7,354 bases of DNA from assembly GCA_900554995.1 (NCBI GenBank), contig USJJ01000054.1:1-7354 (forward strand), written 5' to 3'. Every line of letters begins with the position of its first letter. Within the stretch, counting starts at the first letter, position 1. Origin of the DNA: an uncultured Ruminococcus sp. GTDB taxonomy: Bacteria > Bacillota > Clostridia > Oscillospirales > Acutalibacteraceae. The notes beneath the pieces were generated by a model that was not told the origin of the DNA, searched no databases, and was given only the letters and a program-made list of their open reading frames with translations. A program made the position numbers and the translations under genes. Below are positions 1-6,082 of this stretch, one piece after another.

Positions 1-810
1 GCTCATAAGAGCACGGGTCGAACCTGTTCCGATTGCTGTGAATGAGCCCTGCCATACGCAGCGGGGATCAGTCGAGGTGTAATGTGAGTGACCCGAGAAA
101 TCAATGACCTGCGGATACTTTGTAAGAACCGCTCTTATATCAACATCGCTCCAGTTGATGCTGCCGTAAACCGTAGCTGTCGGATGAGGATGCTGATAAA
201 CGAAAATCGGCTTGTCGGGAGGGTCTTTTGACGCCTCTTTAAGCTGAGCGTCAAGCCATTCGGTCTTTCCCTTGAATGTCTTGCCGTTGTCGTCATAGGA
301 AACGCCGATGAAATGATAACCGTTGATAACAACGTGAGTGTCGACGTTCTCGTTGATGAGTGCCTTGTATCTTTCATATGCGATTGTTGCATCGTAGTTA
401 CGGTAAGCGATAAATTCGTGGTTGCCGAGGCAGGTCAAAAGCTGAGTTTCCGGCTTGATATTTTTATTTACAAGCTCGTTGAAGCGAATATATTCCTCGT
501 CAAGACCCGAGTTTGCAAAGTCACCGGCGACGATTACGGCATCAACCTTTTTGTAGCTGCTCTTTGCAGCATACTTGTATGAGTCTGTGAAAACAGCCTG
601 GAATTTTGTTTCTCTGTTCTGGTCGTTTGTGCAGTCAAGATGAACGTCACTGCAAACAACAAAACGAAGAACGGGTGTGAAATCTTCGGGTGTTTTCGGA
701 AGCTCCTGCTTGATTCCGCCGAGAAGCGACGAAAGACTGAACAGAGCCGTGAAAACGACGGTCAGAAATCCGCTGAGGAGCTGACCGATGCAGTTCATAA
801 AAGAAAACAC
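1..810 (-). CDS. Calcineurin-like metallophosphoesterase, exported or membrane-anchored, 3' end cut by window edge
   Basis: The frame is open from GTG 810 to base 1 without a stop, giving 270 residues of an incomplete protein. The metallophosphoesterase motifs appear in order: SDVHLD (metal ligands D55, H57), GDFAN (D97, N100), GNHE (N130, H131), QHPHP (H207/H209) and GHSH (H241, H243). This is the complete two-metal site of the family, so a hydrolytic phosphoesterase is well supported; the substrate is not. The N-terminus (about residues 5-32, including GFLTVVFTALF) is a hydrophobic signal peptide or anchor, so it probably acts outside the membrane. GTG 810 is preferred as start because AAGGAG lies 9 bases upstream; the in-frame ATG at 798 would be 21 bases from that site. 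The preceding oxidoreductase gene ends 13 bases upstream and its stop overlaps this site, so the two are probably translated together. A C-terminal part lies beyond the window. Confidence 0.9.
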   Translation of the reverse strand, partial: MFSFMNCIGQLLSGFLTVVFTALFSLSSLLGGIKQELPKTPEDFTPVLRFVVCSDVHLDCTNDQNRETKFQAVFTDSYKYAAKSSYKKVDAVIVAGDFANSGLDEEYIRFNELVNKNIKPETQLLTCLGNHEFIAYRNYDATIAYERYKALINENVDTHVVINGYHFIGVSYDDNGKTFKGKTEWLDAQLKEASKDPPDKPIFVYQHPHPTATVYGSINWSDVDIRAVLTKYPQVIDFSGHSHYTSTDPRCVWQGSFTAIGTGSTRALMS

Positions 811-819
811 TTTTTTACA

Positions 820-825
820 CTCCTT
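820..825 (-). promoter_or_regulatory. Ribosome binding site AAGGAG that sets a GTG start
   Basis: AAGGAG is 9 bases before GTG 810 and 21 bases before ATG 798, so it decides for the GTG start of the metallophosphoesterase. Its first two bases are the last two of the oxidoreductase stop codon TAA (826-824), an arrangement that favours re-initiation by terminating ribosomes. Confidence 0.75.
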
Positions 826-2155
826 AATCAATTTTAAAACATTTATTATATCCCTCGACCCACGACTGAACTCGCTTGCGGTCGTATCGAACGGGCATAG
901 CTTTTGTTATTGCCATAACGGCGGCAATTCTCGTGTTCATTCCGAGAACCTTTTTTGAAAGCACAAAGTCGCTCATTACGCCCTTTACCTTGAGTTTGAG
1001 TGAGTTGAAGTTCATGAGCTTTTCGATAAAGCACATGATGCTGTTGGTGTCTGCGCCGATAGTCATATCATCGGAATTGAGAATATCGTTATCAAAGAAA
1101 TAGTCAAGATCCTTTGGAGAGAAACGTGCAACCATCAGCTTGATGATCGCAATCGGAGCAAGTCCCGAACCGAGCTTTTTATAAAAATCACGCTGGTATT
1201 TCCACAATGTGTCGGCGCTGAAAAGCTCGTCGGTATCGGCAATCACAGCGTCGGCAAGAAGCCTTGCCGCCTTGAGACTGTTTGCAATTCCCGAGCCGAT
1301 AATCGGAACAGTCATAAATGCGCTGTCACCGATCGCAGCATAGCCGTCGGCAACCAAAAGACCAAGTGGCTGGCGAACGGGGATCGTGACATGCTGTCCG
1401 CCTCTGAGGCGTTCGGTTCCGAGATCGTCGTTAAGATCACGGAGTTTTTCGAGGGTCTCCTCAACCTCTTTGTCGGTCAGCGGAGTAAATCTGCCGATCA
1501 GGACATCCGTATATTCCTCATCATCGGCAACCCAGCAAATCTGCTGCTTGTTGTCAAATAGAAGATAAACCCTGTACTTGTCGTTCTCAACCGTAGCTGT
1601 TTTGTTATAAAAAGCACGGTAAACATAGAATGTATCGTATTTATCCGGCTCTTTCTGGATTCCGAGAGCGTCGGGAAGATTTTTACGGATAGGGGAGCTT
1701 ATGCCTGCCGAGTCAATGACAAGGTCTGCGTAAATCGTCTCGTCCTTTGTTTTTATTCCCGCCACTCTGCCGCCGAGCATTACGGGAGAAAGAATTTCGG
1801 TTTCATAAATAAACTTGACTCCGCATTTCTCGGCGTAAGCGATGATGTGGTCGTAAATATCCTTGCGCTCCATCTGGATCTCAAGCTGATCCTCGGGAAC
1901 GTGTTGCTTTATCTTTTTCTTTCGTGACGGGCTGAAGAAAGTCATATCGTTTTTCAGGCGGTATTTATCCTCGGACGGCATTTCCATTCCGCAAACCAAA
2001 AGCCCCTTGCGATCAAAAATATCCGTCCAGTCATAGCCCATATTCTCACGCTTATTTTTCTCGTAAACCGTGACATCAAAGCCTTGCTCGGCAAGGATGG
2101 CTGCTGCTGCGATTCCGCCGTGACCTCCTCCGGCAACAATAATCTTTTTCCCCAT
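824..2155 (-). CDS. FAD-dependent oxidoreductase, FixC / geranylgeranyl reductase-like
   Basis: A 443-residue flavoprotein. The N-terminal dinucleotide-binding fold is clear: a beta strand, then GGGHGG at residues 9-14, and an acidic residue at the end of strand 2 (E32 in VYEKN) that would bind the FAD ribose. A middle motif LVIDSAG (145-151) and the second FAD-binding motif GDSAFMTVPIIGSGI (277-291) place it in the p-hydroxybenzoate hydroxylase-like / FixC (COG0644) group of flavoprotein oxidoreductases and hydroxylases. No iron-sulfur cysteine cluster is visible. About 100 residues follow the FAD core (340-443) with no motif I recognise. No signal peptide, so cytoplasmic. The start was chosen at ATG 2155: GGGAG lies 8 bases upstream, whereas the longer in-frame GTG at 2164 starts on the last G of that GGGAG. 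It begins 12 bases after the propeller gene and is probably translationally coupled to it. The substrate is unknown; a role with the neighbouring nitrilase is inference only. Confidence 0.88.
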   Translation of the reverse strand: MGKKIIVAGGGHGGIAAAAILAEQGFDVTVYEKNKRENMGYDWTDIFDRKGLLVCGMEMPSEDKYRLKNDMTFFSPSRKKKIKQHVPEDQLEIQMERKDIYDHIIAYAEKCGVKFIYETEILSPVMLGGRVAGIKTKDETIYADLVIDSAGISSPIRKNLPDALGIQKEPDKYDTFYVYRAFYNKTATVENDKYRVYLLFDNKQQICWVADDEEYTDVLIGRFTPLTDKEVEETLEKLRDLNDDLGTERLRGGQHVTIPVRQPLGLLVADGYAAIGDSAFMTVPIIGSGIANSLKAARLLADAVIADTDELFSADTLWKYQRDFYKKLGSGLAPIAIIKLMVARFSPKDLDYFFDNDILNSDDMTIGADTNSIMCFIEKLMNFNSLKLKVKGVMSDFVLSKKVLGMNTRIAAVMAITKAMPVRYDRKRVQSWVEGYNKCFKID

Positions 2156-2163
2156 TTCATTCA

Positions 2164-2168
2164 CTCCC
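2164..2168 (-). promoter_or_regulatory. Ribosome binding site GGGAG that decides the oxidoreductase start
   Basis: GGGAG, 8 bases before ATG 2155. The propeller gene's stop codon TAG (2170-2168) shares its final G with this site. The GTG at 2164-2162 overlaps the site and cannot be served by it. Confidence 0.7.
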
Positions 2169-4381
2169 TATTCGCAGTCCTCAATAAGACCGTAATATCT
2201 TGCAAACCAGTAAGGATGAGTAAAGTTTATGCAGGTTTTCAGTACAAGGCCCTTGTCGTTACCTGTTCCCGGGAACATCGTGTAAGCTGTCGGTTCGTCG
2301 GACTTTTTAAATATCTCCTGAGCAACGTCCTCTGCTCCGCTGTCAACGGTGAAGCGATTGCTGTCACTGCTTGTTATTCTTCTCTCGTGAGCCGGAAGCG
2401 GTTCAAAGAGCTGAGGCGGCATACCGATATCCACCGGAGCCATATCCCATTTCAGATCCTTGCGATAGCTGTTGTAAAGTTGCCACATAACTTGATCTGT
2501 CGGCATATCCATAAGTTCATCAATGCAATCGTCGGCATTGTACCACTCGCCCGTGACTGCGCCGTAAACGAAGTTGAAAAATGCATTCCTTTCAACCTTT
2601 TCGTCCTCCCAGTGATGTGTCAGTCCCATTGCGAAGATTGAACGGAGATTCGGATCGTCCGTATATTTCATCAGGAGTGAAATCATCAGGAAGTCGTGGC
2701 TGTCATCAATGTGAAGAAGATGCCCGTCGGGAATCTTATACTGCATAAGATTCATTGCAAAGTGCTTTTTGCCGGCAAGCTCAACGAAGAGCTTTTCGTA
2801 TTTTTCATCACCTGTGATATGATATCCGATCTTCAGAAATGTGAGCATCTGAAGCGAGTTAGTTCCCTTTTCATAGATCCACTTGTGATCGTTATTGAGC
2901 AAATCGGGATCCCAGTTTGCCCATGTGGTCGGCAGTCCGTCGGTGTCGACAAGATGGAAATTGTGGTCGATTATATGGTCGAGTATCTTTCTTACCGTGT
3001 CGGCAATGAGCTTCTTTTCCTCATCGTCGGCAACGAGGTCGAAATAGTTCGCATAGCAGTAAAAGTGACCGACAACCTCGTCCGAGGAGGTTTCGCCGAG
3101 CCATTCGCACTCTCTGCCCTCAGCGTCCTTTGTGACGTGCCATTCGTGGCGTGCACCTGTGCCGTAGTCAACTGCGTCGGCATATCTTATCGCACGGGCA
3201 AAAAATCCATCAATGCCCGTTATTTCGGTCAGGCGGATCATCGCAAGAAGGCTTCTGTGAGCGTCCTTGCGAACCTCGGGATCCTTTGTGCAGGCATATT
3301 CAAAGCAAAGCGCCGCAACATAAAGTCCTGTCCAAAGTCCCTCATTGTCGGATGCGAGGATATGACCCTCGTCCGTTGAGAGAACTCCCTCGTGCTCAAG
3401 ATCACGGTCAATAACGTAGCCGTATCGAACGTTATATTTTTCCGTTTGGGCACGGAGTATGGCTGCCTTTTCTCTAAGAGACATCATCTTAGTCTCAAAG
3501 AGGCTGATACCCTTGTCTGTCGAAACGCAGACGGAACCGTCGGGAGAAATCGCAACGCCCGTTGCATTCGGACTCGGAAGCCAGCGCTTGTAGCCGTAGT
3601 AGGAAAGTCTGCCGTTGTGCTGATGAATAAGACCTGTTGTTGTAGAAAAATATTTATCTCCGTTCTCAGCGATCGCCATACCCGTAATATGAGCCTCGGG
3701 CAGACCGTCGATTTTTGAGTGATCAAGCCAATAGCTGTTGTCATCGTACACGCAAAGGCCCTTGTCTGTGCCGACCCAGATGCTGCCGACGGGATCTATG
3801 TAAAGACAGGTAATCGTGTTGCTGAGAATACCCGTTACTCCCTCCATAAGCTCCGACCAGTGCCAGCGCTTACCGACGAGTGCATGAAGTCCGCCGTCCT
3901 CTGTTCCGACATAAACCTTATTGTTCTTATAAACGGCAAGACAGCTTCCCTTTCCGGGAACGCCTATCTCAATATCATAGCCGTTTTCACCGAGCTTGTA
4001 GAGAACGCTCTCGGTAAGAATCCACGTTGCACCGTCAAGGTCAACCTTGACGTCAACGAGCTTGGAACTGAATTTTTTCTCAGATACTTTCTTCTTGCCG
4101 TCAAATTCAAGCATTGAATTGCCTACGCCGACAAACATATGATTTTTTTCATTGAAATAAACCATTGAAATTGACGGATCCTTTGCGCCGATCGCAACGG
4201 GAGAGAATTTCTCACCGTCAAAACGTGCGAGACCCTTATCCGTGCCGACGAAAAGCACGCCGTTATTGTCGAAACGCATCGCCGTAACGTTATCGGATTT
4301 CAGCCCGTCCGCCGTTGTAAAAACCCTGCGCGTAAGCTGAGGGAATTTATTTGTTTTTATAACCGTTCTGTATTGCTTCAT
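2168..4381 (-). CDS. Seven-bladed regulator-type beta-propeller fused to an all-helical (alpha/alpha-barrel-like) domain
   Basis: A 737-residue two-part protein. Residues about 20-300 are a beta-propeller of the two-component-regulator (Reg_prop) type. I count seven blades, at about 24-56, 68-95, 106-131, 145-171, 187-215, 231-257 and 273-296; several have the typical ending 'GTDKGL..(F/Y)D' (46-55, 204-213) or variants (GTEDGGL, STTTGL, STDKGI). Seven blades would make one closed propeller. Residues about 305-665 are mostly helical, rich in Trp, Tyr, His and acidic residues, with conserved-looking stretches SDNEGLWTGLYVAA (344-357), ETSSDEVVGHFYCYANYFDL (430-449), WANWDPD (487-493) and DDSHDFLMISLL (559-570). 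The pattern resembles alpha/alpha toroids of glycosidases and polysaccharide lyases, but I cannot name the family or catalytic residues. No signal peptide, membrane segment, kinase or DNA-binding domain is visible, so it looks cytoplasmic. Start ATG 4381 has AGGAG 7 bases upstream and lies 16 bases after the nitrilase gene. Possible roles are a ligand sensor or a carbohydrate-active enzyme. Confidence 0.85.
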   Translation of the reverse strand: MKQYRTVIKTNKFPQLTRRVFTTADGLKSDNVTAMRFDNNGVLFVGTDKGLARFDGEKFSPVAIGAKDPSISMVYFNEKNHMFVGVGNSMLEFDGKKKVSEKKFSSKLVDVKVDLDGATWILTESVLYKLGENGYDIEIGVPGKGSCLAVYKNNKVYVGTEDGGLHALVGKRWHWSELMEGVTGILSNTITCLYIDPVGSIWVGTDKGLCVYDDNSYWLDHSKIDGLPEAHITGMAIAENGDKYFSTTTGLIHQHNGRLSYYGYKRWLPSPNATGVAISPDGSVCVSTDKGISLFETKMMSLREKAAILRAQTEKYNVRYGYVIDRDLEHEGVLSTDEGHILASDNEGLWTGLYVAALCFEYACTKDPEVRKDAHRSLLAMIRLTEITGIDGFFARAIRYADAVDYGTGARHEWHVTKDAEGRECEWLGETSSDEVVGHFYCYANYFDLVADDEEKKLIADTVRKILDHIIDHNFHLVDTDGLPTTWANWDPDLLNNDHKWIYEKGTNSLQMLTFLKIGYHITGDEKYEKLFVELAGKKHFAMNLMQYKIPDGHLLHIDDSHDFLMISLLMKYTDDPNLRSIFAMGLTHHWEDEKVERNAFFNFVYGAVTGEWYNADDCIDELMDMPTDQVMWQLYNSYRKDLKWDMAPVDIGMPPQLFEPLPAHERRITSSDSNRFTVDSGAEDVAQEIFKKSDEPTAYTMFPGTGNDKGLVLKTCINFTHPYWFARYYGLIEDCE

Positions 4382-4388
4382 TTAAACA

Positions 4389-4393
4389 CTCCT
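4389..4393 (-). promoter_or_regulatory. Ribosome binding site AGGAG of the propeller gene
   Basis: AGGAG, 7 bases before ATG 4381 and 4 bases after the nitrilase stop codon (4400-4398). The site continues as AGGAGTG, the same core seen before the next two genes. Confidence 0.7.
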
Positions 4394-4397
4394 ATTT

Positions 4398-5321
4398 TTA
4401 TAAATTCTCTTTAACTTCAAGATTTAAAATATCGGGTCTTGAATAGTGGCCGCATGCGTCATGCTCCATTCTGCTTGCCGGAACAGCCTGCATATCAAGC
4501 TCGGCGTAAATAATTTCTTCCTTATCCCACACCGGTTCGGTCACTTCATGACCGTAGGGATCGATAATACAGCTTCCGCCTCGGCACACGTTGTCGGGCA
4601 AGGCGGCAATTTCATCATTCGCACTAACAGTTTCGGGATAGTCGCTTCTTTTGAAGAACATGTCGCAGTTAATGAAATAACAATGACCCTCTATTGCAAT
4701 ATGGCGAATCGTGTTCTGCCATTCGGGATTGTCGTTTGTGTTTGGCGAGATATAAAGAGTGATTCCTTTTTGATAAAGAGCAACTCTTGCAAGCGGCATG
4801 TAGCTTTCCCAGCAGATCATGCTGCCCATTGCGCCCCACGGGGTTTCCATGACAGGGAAAAAGTCCTTGTCGGCATCGCCCCAAACAAATCTTTCGCTTC
4901 CCGTCGGTTTGAGTTTGCGGTGATTGACCGTTTCGCCGTCGGGTGAAATGAACATATTTGAATTGTAAAGCGTTGCGTTGAGCGCATCACGCTCGGAATA
5001 GCCGATACTTATGTAAACTTTGTGCTTAATTGCACGTTCGGCGATTTTTTTCATTTCCTCACCGTCGGCAAGTAAGGAATTGTCATAATACTTTTTCCAA
5101 TCCTTGCGTCCGTTTTCCGAACGGCTGCCAATTTTAAAGCCATATGTCATTCCATAGGGATATCCGGGAATAAAAAGCTCGGGGAAAACGATGAGCTCGG
5201 CTCCGTTTGCGGCACATTCGTCAATGAGTCCGAGAGTCTTAGCCAAGCCCTTTTCCTTATCGAATATGACAGGAGTTGCCTGAATTACGGCAATTTTGCA
5301 AGGGTTCTCTAAATTTCTCAT
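4398..5321 (-). CDS. Nitrilase (branch 1 nitrilase family, carbon-nitrogen hydrolase)
   Basis: A 307-residue carbon-nitrogen hydrolase. True nitrilases convert a nitrile to a carboxylic acid and ammonia through a cysteine thioester. The active site is complete: E48 in FPELFIPGYP, K136 in HRKLKPT, the second glutamate E143 in SERFVWG, and the nucleophile C170 in MICWESYMPLAR. The sequences after Glu48 and Cys170, the HRKLKPT..ER block and the C-terminal GHYSRPDIL (291-299) are typical of nitrilases, including aryl- and arylaceto-type enzymes, rather than of omega-amidase, carbamoylase or glutamine-hydrolysing members. Length is near the usual 310-360, with a short C-terminus. No signal peptide; cytoplasmic, and such enzymes usually form spirals or large oligomers. 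ATG 5321 is preceded by AAAGGAG with 6 bases between. It follows the phosphatase-like gene by 23 bases and precedes the propeller gene by 16. The substrate cannot be read from the sequence; cyanide dihydratase or amidase activity is possible but less likely. Confidence 0.93.
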   Translation of the reverse strand: MRNLENPCKIAVIQATPVIFDKEKGLAKTLGLIDECAANGAELIVFPELFIPGYPYGMTYGFKIGSRSENGRKDWKKYYDNSLLADGEEMKKIAERAIKHKVYISIGYSERDALNATLYNSNMFISPDGETVNHRKLKPTGSERFVWGDADKDFFPVMETPWGAMGSMICWESYMPLARVALYQKGITLYISPNTNDNPEWQNTIRHIAIEGHCYFINCDMFFKRSDYPETVSANDEIAALPDNVCRGGSCIIDPYGHEVTEPVWDKEEIIYAELDMQAVPASRMEHDACGHYSRPDILNLEVKENL

Positions 5322-5327
5322 GATATG

Positions 5328-5334
5328 CTCCTTT
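5328..5334 (-). promoter_or_regulatory. Ribosome binding site AAAGGAG of the nitrilase gene
   Basis: AAAGGAG, 6 bases before ATG 5321, the closest match to the consensus in the window. It lies in the 23-base gap after the phosphatase-like gene. Confidence 0.7.
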
Positions 5335-5344
5335 ATCGGTTAAT

Positions 5345-6022
5345 TTAATCGTTAATATAATCCTCAACGTTGAAGTCATCATCCATGCCGAAACTGTCCT
5401 TTTCGCCCTCGACCTCGGGAATCTGAGCGATAACCTCAACCTTTCGTCCCTGCGACCAAAGCGACGGCGTTATTCTTATTGTATATCCGCATCCGCCGGG
5501 GGTCAGCCACTCATGCATCGGAGCCTGCGGCAGTCCGAACAGTGTCAGAAGAGCCATAATAACTCCTCCGTGGGTGACAATCGCCGTGTGCGTAACGCCC
5601 GTTTCGATCAATCCGTCAACGATTTTTATAAATGCGTTTGCGATTCGGTTTGCAAACTCGTCGTTGCTCTCGCCGAACGGCGGTTCAACTCCCTTTTTGC
5701 CAGCCAGCCAGTCGGGAAAAACAGGGTGATCCTGCAATTCTTCCGCCGTTTTACCCTCAAATTCGCCGAAGTTATATTCAATCAGTCCGTTTATAACGAT
5801 TGGTTCGCAATTCGGATAGATAATTTTCGCCGTTTGAGTACAGCGTGACAGCGGGCTTGCAAAAACCGCTTCAACAGAGGGATATTTGTAGTCCTTTTTC
5901 ATCTGCTCAATCTGAGCGATTCCCTCGTCGCTGAGCGGCTCGTCAATGTGACCGACATATTTTCCGCTGACGTTGCCCTCGGTCAGTCCGTTGCGAATGA
6001 GTTGAATGTAATATGATTTCAT
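5345..6022 (-). CDS. Histidine phosphatase superfamily (phosphoglycerate-mutase-like) protein with RHG changed to RNG
   Basis: A 225-residue member of the phosphoglycerate mutase / cofactor-independent acid phosphatase fold. The family normally transfers a phosphate to the His of an N-terminal RHG motif. Here the equivalent site reads LIRNGLTEGN (R10, N11, G12), with codons CGC AAC GGA, so the nucleophilic histidine is replaced by asparagine. Other landmarks are intact: SPLSRCTQTA (R60), the acidic EYNFGEFEGKT block (E82), PFGESNDEFANRI and the second catalytic-site histidine in VTHGGVIM (H151). The protein may be a pseudophosphatase, a phosphate-binding sensor, or an enzyme with altered chemistry. 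The C-terminus adds an acidic tail (about 203-225, rich in D and E) beyond the usual fold. No signal peptide. ATG 6022 has AAAGGA about 11 bases upstream. It lies 60 bases after glgA, across a hairpin, and 23 bases before the nitrilase gene, so it may be the first gene of the nitrilase group. Confidence 0.88.
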   Translation of the reverse strand: MKSYYIQLIRNGLTEGNVSGKYVGHIDEPLSDEGIAQIEQMKKDYKYPSVEAVFASPLSRCTQTAKIIYPNCEPIVINGLIEYNFGEFEGKTAEELQDHPVFPDWLAGKKGVEPPFGESNDEFANRIANAFIKIVDGLIETGVTHTAIVTHGGVIMALLTLFGLPQAPMHEWLTPGGCGYTIRITPSLWSQGRKVEVIAQIPEVEGEKDSFGMDDDFNVEDYIND

Positions 6023-6033
6023 ATAATATGTAT

Positions 6034-6039
6034 TCCTTT
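6034..6039 (-). promoter_or_regulatory. Ribosome binding site AAAGGA of the phosphatase-like gene
   Basis: AAAGGA (followed by A), 11 bases before ATG 6022. It starts only four bases after the hairpin, so the hairpin's stability or a bound ribosome could affect access to it. Confidence 0.55.
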
Positions 6040-6043
6040 ACAA

Positions 6044-6070
6044 CTGCCCCGACGAAGTTCGCCGGGACAG
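6044..6070 (-). terminator. 12-bp hairpin between glgA and the phosphatase-like gene: leaky terminator, attenuator or processing site
   Basis: In the minus-strand transcript bases 6070-6059 pair with 6044-6055 over 12 bp around a 3-base loop (6058-6056). Two of the pairs are G-U (6067/6047 and 6062/6052); on the plus strand these would be C-A mismatches, so the structure is better in the minus-strand RNA, the direction of all genes here. It starts 12 bases after the glgA stop codon. It is followed by TTGTAAAGG rather than a real run of T, so it is a poor intrinsic terminator. Partial termination, protection of the glgA 3' end or mRNA processing are all possible. Confidence 0.6.
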
Positions 6071-6082
6071 CTTGATTTTTAT

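Noticed and set aside
2084..3379. Two fairly long plus-strand open frames (2084-2641 and 2696-3379)
   Set aside because: They lie wholly opposite the oxidoreductase and propeller genes, have no convincing ribosome binding site, and their proteins are Cys/Val/Ile-rich with no motifs, as expected for the reverse of well-coded genes.
4398..5321. Membership of the described Nit1C nitrilase gene cluster
   Set aside because: A nitrilase and a flavoprotein are both present, but the radical SAM protein, acetyltransferase and AIR-synthase-like protein that I associate with Nit1C are absent; the propeller protein is not part of it.
6044..6082. A plus-strand terminator, since the hairpin is followed by a T-rich stretch in that direction (6074-6083)
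   Set aside because: There is no plus-strand gene to terminate, and on that strand the two wobble positions become mismatches.
6022..6082. A promoter for the phosphatase-like gene in the 60-base gap
   Set aside because: The AT-rich TATTAT next to the start codon lies between ribosome binding site and ATG, and no matching -35 element at proper spacing is visible; the hairpin takes up most of the gap.
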